The notes under the pieces are model-generated. The model was not told the origin of the DNA. It did not search any database and saw only the letters and a list, made by a program, of their open reading frames with translations. Below are positions 49,401 to 61,400 of a stretch of 64,000 nucleotides of DNA, one piece after another. Each line of letters begins with the position of its first letter. Within the stretch, counting starts at the first letter, position 1. Origin of the DNA: Combretum micranthum (Eukaryota; Streptophyta; Magnoliopsida; Myrtales; Combretaceae); contig JAMXBD010000823.1 of the NCBI GenBank assembly GCA_024138025.1, positions 248,001 to 312,000 of the forward strand, in the 5' to 3' direction. The position numbers and the translations under genes were made by a program.

Positions 49401-52400
49401 AATGGTGGATAGTCCTTTTAGGTGGAACTGCAAGAATAACTACTGCTTTCTTTTCTTGTCATCCTTTATGAGCAGTTATAATTGCTTGTACTTTTTATGT
49501 TGTAGCTTAGATTCTGGATGTCAGTAGTTTTAATATCCTACCTGTAGAAATGTTTTTTTTTCCCTGTTTTTGGAGGGATTAAGTTGACTGCTCTAGCATG
49601 AATGGTGCCATTTTCATTTACAAAATCTAGATTTGCATCTTTAATCTTGAGATTGTCAACTTGGATATTGATGGTGTCAGAGAAAAAAAATTGATTTTTC
49701 CCCCCCATCTTTTTGGTGCAGTCACAAAAGGAGCACAAGAGTTAGGATAAGAAAGAATCTCATCGTTTTCATGAAATTTTGAACATCCCAGGCAAACTAA
49801 GTTGACATATCTGTTGTTCTCAAACAATCAGTTAGGTATCTGACGAAGCAAATGAAAAATAGAAACTAAAAACTAAACGCACTTCCAACACTCACTCCTA
49901 AAGTTGAGGAATAGATATACAGCTTGCATAATGTAGATTCAAAAACAGTCTTTGAAGTGTTTTTGTGAGAACATCAGCTTCTTGTATGTGTTGACTGGGA
50001 TTCTTTTTAATGTTGGTGGCTGATTTGCCGTCAATATACAATTGAGTTGGCATAGACTATTCTACTTTCATGTCATCTGTCAGCCTCTTCAACCAAATAA
50101 CTTTACATAATCCTTGACAAATTGCATGTAACATTGCACATCTCCTTGCTACAACAGAACGCTTATGCCTCTCCAAGTGACTAGATTTCTCTAAACTTTA
50201 CCACAATGTCTGTTCATGGATATACATCTTTACATCCCCTACCCAGTTGGCGTTTGCTTACACCTAGATGTGTTCTTCTTAAATATTAATTCTATGCTTG
50301 GAATTCCTTTCAAGAATCTCAATATGCACTGGTGTACTGGACCTACTGGTATACAGTTGTCATCCTGGCTTTATACTATGGAATAACTATTTCCTTAATT
50401 GATTTGCAAAAAGTTATGCTATAAACAATTTCTATTTCATATTTCCCAACATTTTAACCTCGAACTCAGCATGAATGGTTTTCTTTAGTGCTGCAATTTC
50501 AGATCATTGTTCCCTGTTATAATGATATCATCAACATACAATACACTATTAGATCAATTTTTATCCCTCTCCATTCTCCTTTACAAGTAAGTTATGATTA
50601 GCTTGACTTTAACATCATGTTTGGTTCATTGAAATGGAATAAGAGTGGAAATGAATATCAATTTCTTTGTTTTATGATTTGGGATATTTTTGGGGAAAAA
50701 ATTGTTTTTGATAAGGAATAGCAGCAATTCTATGGTGACGGGAAGGATTAGAGATTCTCTTTGTATTCCATGCTACATGGAAAGTATTCCTTATGTAAAT
50801 TTTTTTATAAACTAAACGAGGGAATAACTATTTCGTAGTAATAAAACCAAAATACCAATTCCATTCATGTTAACTGTAAATGTACCCAAAATTGAGCTAA
50901 AACATTTGAACCATGCTCTTGGTGATCGTTTCCATAAATTGCTCTCTCTCTCTCTCTCTCTCTTTTCAGCTGGCAAACTTTTTCATGCTTCTTGTGACTC
51001 AAGCATAAGTCTTTTTTCACACACACACACACATATATCTCTTTTTTAAATTCCCATTGAGAAGAGCATTCTATGGATCGTATTTTAACGTTGGTACATA
51101 AAGAATTTGAATTCAATTTCAAGTTAATTAATTTCACATTCCCTTCTGCCTTTCACAGGGACAAAACTACTGTCACCTACCCGTTTCCTCTGTTCTTCTT
51201 TGCATACATTGTGGTTTTCAAAGTAATTTAATGAATTTGTCATGTGGTTAGATGCTCTAGTATGATCTGCTCATGTTTTGCTATGCCAACAACTTCACCT
51301 TTTGGGATTTTGATTGTTCAGGGGTTGGCCCAACATTATTCTACCTTACCATATCAAAGAGTATATCTCCATTTGCTTTTGAGTTAAGTTTGCTCCCAAA
51401 GATTATGGGATTCCTTGTCTGCAAAATCTAAGCCGATGCCCCCCTGCAGCAACCACCCAAACCAGCACCCCACACCCCACCTTTCCTTCTTTTATTTCAC
51501 CTCTGCAAACATCTTCATTTGCTAGTTGCCATGTAAACCCAACATGTATCTCTTCTGTGATTGGGCTTCTGATAGTAATTAAACAGTACTTTGTCCTTCG
51601 AGGAATTTCCATCTCTTTGGGTTGTCAGATCTGTGTTTTGAGTGCATTGCTTAATAGCAGCAGTATGTATTTTTACTTTTTTTTAACTCCACCCTCAAGC
51701 TTTAGCAAATGTGTCTCTAAGGGTCAGGAAAGGTTTCTTGTTACTAAACTTTCCCTCAATTCATCTAGTTCATAGTTCAACACTTCTGATGAAATAAAAA
51801 ATTCTATTCTTTTTTAGAATCTTTGCATAATCGACTCCATCTTCAAGTACTTTCAATCAGTGTTTTAGATAGCTCCATTTCTTGCCATTACTGCATTTAA
51901 GTGTTGTAGTATTTTGTGACATTGGAGTTCTCTTAATTGGTGACATGAGCTTTTGATCCAATTTCGTAGCACTATGATGTGATCTCTAGATTGGGGTATG
52001 CTCCTTAAACTATACTCCAAATATCCTTTTTGGTTTCATAGATGCAGTATGCAAGTTCAATCCTAGCTCCATTAACCAAGCGGTAGTGATTGAATTTTTG
52101 GCTTCCCATTTTGAGTACTTACCCAAATTGGTGGTAGTTCTAGTTAGAGGGCCTAATCTTTCTTCCTCTAATTACCAATTTGATAGATTGGTACCATTCT
52201 CTAATTCACTCCATTCAACTTGTGATGAGTGATTGTAGATAGTGCTGGTCTCCAATTGTCTGATTTGAGAGGTTAGTGCTTTTTTTTGTCATTTTGGCTC
52301 CATCATTCTGAGCACTAGCTTATTTCTCCACATGAAGCGCTCAATGAAATCTTGATTAAGGGTGCACATGCACTCATATTTTGATGTGTTTAGTGCCTTT

Positions 52401-55400
52401 TAAAAACTTTGGATCAAGGCAAAGCTTTGATACTTTGAGAAAGTCATTGATCTGGAAGCTTAATGTTTATTGATTATAGTTGAGGACGCTACTAGACTTA
52501 GGATAAGAAACCATCTTATCCCTTACACGAAAGCTTGAACATATCAAATTTGAACTAAGATAACGGATTTTTTTGTTTTGTCAATTAGACAAATGGATTT
52601 TCACACCTAAAATGTCAAATGATGGCCAAATGTTCTCAAACAATCGGTCAACAATCCAAACAAACAAGTGAAAAATGAATATGTTTTCTTTTTGAAGATA
52701 TTGCAATCACACAATCATCATTTGTGATAGTATATTCTTACTATTTGAAATGATAATTGGTTTGTATATGAAGCAGTATAGGCAATGAACAATTTGCTCG
52801 GTTTTAGTCAAATCTATTAATTTTTTATCTCATCTATTAAACTGTTAGTGTATTGATGGATATCCTTCTTTTATAAGTTAAGTTCTGCATATTTATATTG
52901 AAATAATGTACTCACAAGCCTTGTCACAAACTTAACATTGTGCAGTCATACTTTTAATTTTTTATAAAGTATATCCTACCATGCAATCCTATAAATAGTT
53001 TTGGCAAATCTAAGTGGACTTTTTGATCTTGAAAGCTTCGTCCACCCTGCAGTTCAATAGAGGAACGAGTGCCATGCAACATTATGTAGCTACACGTCCT
53101 ATGTTTATTGATGTGGAAGTCATGAATGCCGATACTAGGTTGGTCCTTGGAGACCATAGTTCACAAATCAGTCCAAGCAATGTTGCTCGTGGACTTTCTT
53201 CATTGTACAAAGAAATTACAGGTTTGGGGTAGATCTTGCTCATAGTTCAGGGCATGAACTTCTGAATCATTTTTTCATGTTTATATACTTTTTTGGCAGA
53301 TACTGTGCGGAAGGAGGCAGCTACGATAACAGCTGTATTTCCATCTCCTAATGAAGTCATGGCAATTCTGGTTCAGGTACCAGTAACTCTACAATGTTGG
53401 GTTTTGTTTGCAGATCAATTCAGCTTGTGAAAGTTTGGCTTGTGTTAGCTGCCTCTTCTTTTACTGAAATCAGTAGTTCAATAATTATACATGCAGCGAG
53501 TGCTGGAGCAGCGAGTTACAGCTCTTCTTGACAAACTTCTTGTCAAACCATCTCTTATGAATTTGCCACCAATGGAAGAAGGGGGCCTTTTATTAGTGAG
53601 TTTTGTTTCTTAAGTTCCATTTTTTTTCCTCTCTCTCTCTCTCTCTCTGCCACAAGCAACTAATGGTTTCTTTGTATTAATTTTGAGGCTTCAGTATCTT
53701 AGGATGCTTGCAGTTGCATATGAGAGGACGCAGGAACTCGCTAGAGACTTGAGAACTGTGGGATGTGGTGACTTGGATGTTGAGGGTAATGATTGCATTC
53801 TCAAATCGCTTTTTCTTTTTGCACTGTGTAATTAATATCATTTCATTAACTTTACTAGAATATGATAGTAGAATCAGTGTTCGTTATTTCTACCACTACT
53901 TTCATCGTGTCAAGTCTTTTGAATCTCCCACATGCTCCAGATACTTCTCCTTCATTGATGGAAAATAGGCTTTTACCAAGAAATCTTGGGAATGCTTTTA
54001 GTCGTGAAATGAGCAAAAATGGCATAAAACATAGTAATTCTCATATGTACTGCACTGTCATGGTGAGCAAGGTCAATTATGCAATTATATGGCATAACAA
54101 ATGCCACTATTCACTTTAACAAGAAGAATGCAGTTTGCTGTTTATTATTTATAGAAAATGTATAAGAAGTTTATGGGGTTAATTTAAATGGTACAGGTCT
54201 TACAGAATCATTATTTTCTTCACACAAGGACGAGTACATTGAGCATGAGCAGGCCTCCCTTAAACAATTATATCGAGCGAAAGTATGCACCAATACCATA
54301 TTATCTTTTCTTTGCCTAGAAATAAACATCAGCTCATTTTTTTTTTTCCCCTTGTTTGGCCTTAACCAATTTGTTTGTGTCATGCTGTGCAGATGGAGGA
54401 ATTAAGAGCTGAAAGCCAACAACTTTCTGATTCAAGTGGAACAATAGGCCGTTCAAAGGGAGCTTCAGTGGCATCATCACACCAGCAGATATCTGTTACT
54501 GTTGTGACCGAGTTTGTCCGATGGAATGAAGAAGCAATATCCAGATGCACTTTGTTTTCTTCTCAAGTAACACATTTTCTCTTTCTTTATTTTAAGTTTT
54601 TGCTAAATATCCTTTTTAAGTTTTCCATAGCCTTTTGTAGAGAATATTGATGTAAATACAAGAATGTTTAAGATATTGAGAATTCGGACAAGAAATTTTG
54701 CAAGAGCAGATTTATAGTGACTTCTTAACTACCTGAAAAAAGATATGTTACCTTTTCCCGCATGGATGACAAAATCATCTATGCTGTTTTGGGTTAATAG
54801 TGATGTTTTCTATTTCACATGAATAAAATAAATTTATTTTTAAGAAAATCAATATGGTGTGGTAAGTTTGTCTTTGTGGCTGTTAATTTCTGTCACCTTT
54901 TGGTGGTTGTTTTCTTTTATAATTTGATGTTTAGAAATTAAGAGGCATGCTTTAATGATGGATATATAATATCCTATGCCCTGGGACTGTGATATGAACT
55001 CAATTCCTCAAAGTAACTATTCAAGAACAGTCCACAGACATGCACCTTCTTGTTGATTTTCTATACAACTTAAGTTCGATGTATCTTTCAACTGTTCCTG
55101 GTAGATATGAAATATTCAGATGGTAGGATTATGTCTTGCTGACTCCTTCCTCAATTTTGATGTTCATGAAGTGTAGACATGTATCTCATTCGATTTTAAA
55201 GTGAGAGGAAAAGCCTATAGATTTTACTTTTGGGCTTTTTTAATTTTTAAATTGAAAATGCCATGCGAGTAGAACTTTCAGGAAATGGAGCAATGTATGA
55301 ATTATTCCTACATTATATTGTTGGGTTATATCTAACTCGACAATCTAACCGTATGAACCGAGTGATAGACCCCAACTTCTTCGGGATTAGATATATAAAT

Positions 55401-58400
55401 GAAGCAAGCTATCAATGCTGATTTAGTTGGTTTCTGAATTATCATCTTTTTGTCGCAAAGACGTAATCTGATGTACTGTGACATCTTGATTTAAAGGAGT
55501 GATTGATGTTTTCAGAATATAATTCAGGGCTTGGATTTTATGAATAAATGAAGTAAGCTATCAGCACTAATTGATTTGGTTTCCAAATTATTGTCTTTTT
55601 GTTGCAAAGATGTGACCTGATGAACTGTGATGATTATCCATCTTGAGTTAAAGGAGTGATAGGTGTTTTCAGAATGCAGGTCAAGGCTTGGATTTTATGT
55701 ATTTTGAATTTTTGAAGCTGTAGGGCATTTGTGTTTCATACAGATAAAAGAGCTCTTCCAATCATGAGTTTGAGGTTTATATTGATCTTTTGTAGTGAGT
55801 TGACTATCTACTTATGCAGGCTGCTCCACAGGGATCAAATGTAAAAGCTGTCTTTACCTGTCTGTTAGACCAGGTAACTCTTTGGCTCACGTGGTTAATC
55901 ACTTATCTCATCTTCCCCCATGCACCAGTTTGAGAAAATCACTCAGAATTATCTAGAAAAAATGTAAAAAACAAAAGATAAAAAAGCTTTGCTGGTTATG
56001 TGATAGAACTCAAACCCAGAACAACCACCAACAGCAATAACACCACCAACAGCAATAACACAAAATCAAGACAGCATAGACAAACAAAAAATGACAAATG
56101 AATTCAATCAAAACTCACGAACAACTAGCCGAAAGAGAGAGATCTTCATCAATATTGATGGTATTTATAAGGAACTTCAACAATAATAATAGAAACATGA
56201 AGATTTGGTGGGTACAACACGTGTATGTATAAGTTTGTGTGTAGGTCTCTGTAATTGGGTATGGGTTGGTGTTTATGTATGGGTATTTACTAAAGCAAGA
56301 GTATGTATGTTAGTATGTATATGGAAATGCAGGTCAACAAGGGTTGGGTATATGCATGAAACATGGAATACGCTTGTGGGTGTGTGATACATTACCAAGG
56401 AGTGTTAGGCCTATTTTCCAGGTCTATAGTAGGAGACTTAAGAAATAAGGAAGCTGATATGTACATGTAATAAGTAGGAAGTTGATATGTACATGTAATA
56501 AGTAGTTTGTTACTGGTAATAAGGAAGCTGGTATTATTAGTAAGTGTGTGCTGAGCTGGCTTTGAGTTAGTTAGACAAGTTGTTAGGAAAGTTGTATAAA
56601 TAGAAGAGCTTGGCAGAGTTGTAGGGGGGGAAAAATATATTCATTGGTATTTCGTACTGTCATTTGAAGGAGATTGTTGGAGCATAACCTAATCGGTGAG
56701 CTCAATCTCTTGTTTGTATTTTCTACGTGTTAGTGTGATTGATTGATCGATTGGAGGAAGTTTGTTTTGGATATTAGTTTATATCAATTTGGCGCCGTCT
56801 GTGGGAAAACTTCTTCTTCCACTATGACGAGGATGGAAGCTCGGATGGATTCAATGGAGAAGGATATTCGAGAAATTGGCGAAGAAATGCGTGGATGTGT
56901 AGCAGAGCTTCAACAGCAATTACACGATACAAACGTGAAAGTTGGAGCGATTGATAGTTCGTTGGCTAGTATTCAATCTATGCTGCAAGAAATGATAAAG
57001 GAATCACGGGGAGTAGAATCAACGAAAGGATCGATTGGAGATTCATCAGCGAAGCATAATGTCGAACACTTGGAACGCAAGAAAGGCAAGACTATTTCTA
57101 CGGATGATTTGTTTGATGATGATGATTACAAACGGAATGCTGAATATATTACAATACCGGAATTTGATGGATCTGAAACGGTACATTGGATTACATTGGC
57201 GGAGCAATACTTTGAAATTCATCAAACTAAGTGATCGTCGAGTGCCTCTAGTGTCGATGTTTATGAGAGGACGTACGGTTTATTGGTTGAAAATGTTGAA
57301 ACGGAGGATTCCTCATTTAGATTGGTCGGCATTGAAGCAGGAATTGTTGCTGAGGTATGGTGGACATTCGGCTTTTAATCCCTACGAGAGTTTATCAACT
57401 CTTCGACAAGTCAATTCAGTCGCAAGTTATATGGATGGATTTTGAGGCAATTACTTCTCAAGATCTAGATATGACTGAATTGCAATTATTAGGGTATTAT
57501 CTTGGAGGATTGCGAGAGGATATTTTACTGCGGGTAAAACTTTAAACCTGTCTTTAGCTGATGCATGGAGTGTCTTGAATATTGAAAAGGAATTGAGTAT
57601 GGAATATGTTTTTCGCATGATTAATAATAGTGAGTATGGAAGGAGTAGTAAGAGTGAGCGTAGTACTAATCGTTTTGTTCCTTCTATAAACAATTATAGT
57701 TCGAATGTTCCATTTCGGAATTCATATTCTACTTTTCTGCTAATTCTCGAAGTCATCCTCATCTTGGAAGTCTTTCCAAGGGGGGGTGGAGGTGGAAATG
57801 TTTGGAATGATAAAAAATTAGGGGAAAAAGTGGTTGATTCTTCTTCTGGAAGTTCAAGTAGGGGAAGTAATGGCCTTGTTCAGAATGGGGGTAGTAGAAT
57901 GTCAAAGCAGTTATCCTATGCTGAGTATTTAGATAAGAAGAAACGTGGTATTTGTTTCCATTGTGATCAACCATATAATCCAAATCATAAGTGTCCTAAC
58001 AAAACGTTACGGGTTATAATTTTGGAGGATGATATTGGTGATCAGTGTGTTGATAGGGCAGAAGGAACGAAGTTGTTAGATGTAGAGGGAAGACAGGACA
58101 CTGTTTGAGAGGTAATGAGCACATGGAATTATCATTGTTAGCATTGAATGGATTTGATGGACCGAAAACTATGAAATTTCGGGGATTATTGTTGCAGCAT
58201 CATATTACATTTTAGTTGACAGTGGAGCTAGTCATAATTTTGTGTCTACTCGACTAGTTCAACAATTGCAATTAAAGGTGTGTCCTACTTTGCCATTTTC
58301 TGTTAAGCTTGGGGATGGTCATAGCATACAATCTGAAGGAATATGTGTTGATTTGATATTATTCCTCAGTGGATTTCCTGTTTCTGTTTCTTGTTATGTG

Positions 58401-61400
58401 TTAGAATTGGGTGCTATTGATATGATTTTGGGGGTAGCTTGGTTACAAACTCTTGGGGAGATTAAAGTGGATTGGAAATTAATGACTATGAAGATACCAA
58501 CTCAGAATGGTGAACTGATTTTATCAGGTGATCCTACTCTACAAAAGTCTTGTACGACTCAGAAACATTTGAAGCAGTTGGGAGAGGGTGATGAATGTCA
58601 TCTATTGTTGTTATAGAGTTGGAATTGAATGTTGTGATTGTTGATCAATTGGATTCGAGAATCAATGTTTTGTTGTCTGAATATTCTGATGTTTTTTCCT
58701 CTAGCAATGTCTTGCCACCGAATAGAGAAACAGATCATCGCATTCCCTTAAAGGAAGGCACTAATCCTGTTAGTGTGCGGCCTTATAGGTATGCGCAAGT
58801 GCAGAAAGATGAGTAGAAAGGTTGGTGAATGAGATGTTGGATGCTGGCATTATTCGTACTAGTTCATCCCCATTTTCTAGTCCGGTGATTTTGGTTAAAA
58901 AAAAAGATGGTTCTTGGCGATTTTGTGTGGATTATCGTGCTCTTAATGAGGTGACTGTGCCGGATCGGTATCCTATTCCAGTAATAGAGGAATTATTAGA
59001 TGAATTGTGCGGTGCTACCATATTTTCCAAGATTGACTTAAAGGCGGGTTATCATCAAATACGGGTATATCATGATGATGTTCCAAAGACAGCTTTTAGA
59101 ACACATCAAGGCTTTTAGAACACATCAAGGCCATTATGAATTTTTGGTGATGCCTTTCGGTCTCACCAACGCTCCGGCCACTTTTCAATCAACAATGAAC
59201 AACTTATTTCGGCCTTATTTGAGGAATTTTGTCTTGGTGTTTTTTGATGATATTCTTGTCTATAGCAAGAATATGGATGCTCACGTGGATCATCTTAGTA
59301 TTGTCTTGGAATTGTTGAAGACTAATCACTTCACTGCTAATCGCAAGAAGTGTGTTTTCGGCCAAACTTCATTGGAATATTTAGGCCATATTATTTCAGC
59401 TGAAGGGGTAGCGATGGATCCAATGAAAGTGAAGTCAGTGGTTGAGTGGCCAATTCCATCTTCTCTTAAAGCAGTTCGTGGATTTTTGGGGTTGTCCGGT
59501 TACTATAGGAAATTTATTAAGAATTATGGACAGATAGCTAGACCATTGACTAATCTATTGAAGAAGGACAATTTTGAGTGGACTGATGTGACTTTGGAAT
59601 CGTTTCGTGCTCTGCAGCAAGCTTTGGTGCAGGGACCTGTTTTAGCTATGCCAGATTTTTCTCAATCCTTTGTGATTGAGTGTGATGCATCAGGTACGGG
59701 TATAGGTATAGGGGCGGTACTGATGCAAAGTCAGCGTCCAATTGCTTATTTTAGTAAAGCTTTGTCTGATAGGAATCTTATGAAGTCTACTTATGAGAAA
59801 GAGTTAATGGCTTTAGTTTTGGCAATCAACCATTGGCGTCCTTATTTGCTTGGACGACGTTTTATTGTTTGCACTGATCAAAAGAGTTTGAAGCATCTCT
59901 TAAATCAGCGCATCACAACTCCTAATCAACAACATTGGCTAGCCAAGTTGTTGGGATATGAGTTTGACATTGTTTACAAGGCTGGAAGTGAGAATAGAGC
60001 TGCTGATGCTCTTTCTAGGCAGTTTGAAGATATGGAATTTTCCGGAATTTCTGGTCCAATTTGGACTGATTTGGCTGCTATACGTGAGGATGTATTGAAG
60101 GATCCTATTCTTTCTACGAAGATTCAGTTGCTTAAAGATGGGAAAGATGCAGGTCGTGGTTTTCACCTTCTTCAAGACAATTTATATTACCATAATAGAT
60201 TGGTCATTCCTTCTCAGTCATCTTGGGTGCAATTGTTTTTGTATGAATTCCATTCGTCGGCTGTTGGAGGTCATGCTGGGTTTGTTAAAACTTATAGACG
60301 AATGATTGCTCATCTATATTGGGTAGGTATGAAAGGTGATGTGGCTAAGTTTGTGAACTCTTGTGTTGTTTGTCAACGCCAAAAAGTTCAAAACTTGGCT
60401 CCAGCAGGACTATTGAATCCTTTACCCATTCCTAAGGCTATATGGGAAGACATATCTATGGATTTTATATCCGGTCTTCCCAGATCTAATGGATTTGATG
60501 TGATATTTGTGGTTGTGGATCGGTTTTCAAAGTATGGTCACTTCTTACTGTTGCGGCATCCTTATAATGCTAAACGAGTGGTTGATATCTTTATGAAAGA
60601 AGTAGTACGTTTGCATGGTTTCCCTCGTACTATTGTTAGTGACAGAGATCCATTATTTGTTAGTACTTTTTGGAGAGAACTCTTTGCTTTACAAGGAACT
60701 CGCCTCCATTTCAGCACCGCCTACCATCCAGAAACGGACGGACAAATCGAGGTTCTTAATCGATGTTTGGAGTGTTATCTTCGGTGTTTTGCTTCCGAGA
60801 CTCCTTATTCATGGGCTAAATGGATTGGATGGGCTGAGTTTTCATACAATACTTCTTATCATTCCTCTGCTGGCATGACTCCTTTCGAAGTAGTGTATGG
60901 TCGGCCACCTCCGGTTGTTCCTATATATGTCTCTAAGGAAGTACAGAATCCGGATTTACGACAGTCTCTTTTCTCTAGAGATGCTATTCTAGCTCGTTTG
61001 CGTTGTAATTTGGAGAGGGCTCAATTGCGAAATTGTAAGGTGGCTAATAGGTCTCGTCGGATGTGGAATTTAAGGTGGGGGATTGGGTTTTTCTTAAATT
61101 ACGAGCTGCTTTACAAACTCGTGTAGGGGCTAAATCCTCTTCCAAATTGGCTCCTCGTTTCTATGGTCCTTATCGTGTGATTGGTCGGGTTGGTCAAGTG
61201 GCGTATCGTTTGGAATTGCCATCATCTTGCAAGGTTCACCCTGTTTTTCATGTCTCACTTTTAAAGGCTTCCCATGGATCTTTTCCTGTCTCGCAGGATT
61301 TTCCATCTGCTTTGATGTCTGATGAGGATTTTGGGGGTGTTTATCCTATTCAAGTATTGGGAAGACGTTTTGATGTTCGTGATGGGTTTGAGATTCCACA

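Larger units (their letters stand above)
49690..52690 (-). mobile_element. Ty1/copia retrotransposon remnant, antisense in SEC10 intron 8
   Basis: On the minus strand: a 5' LTR piece (about 52690-52440), a PBS-like AAGTATCAAAGCTT beside it (52422-52436, cf. the initiator-Met TGGTATCAGAGC), gag, RT and RNase H, and a 3' LTR starting TGTTGGAAGTGCG at 49890. The LTR pieces 49745-49862 and 52501-52676 share phrases such as ttctcaaacaatc and gtgaaaaat/atgaaaaat. Most of the integrase region is missing, so the element is internally deleted as well as mutated. Outer ends are approximate and no target duplication was seen. Confidence 0.7.
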
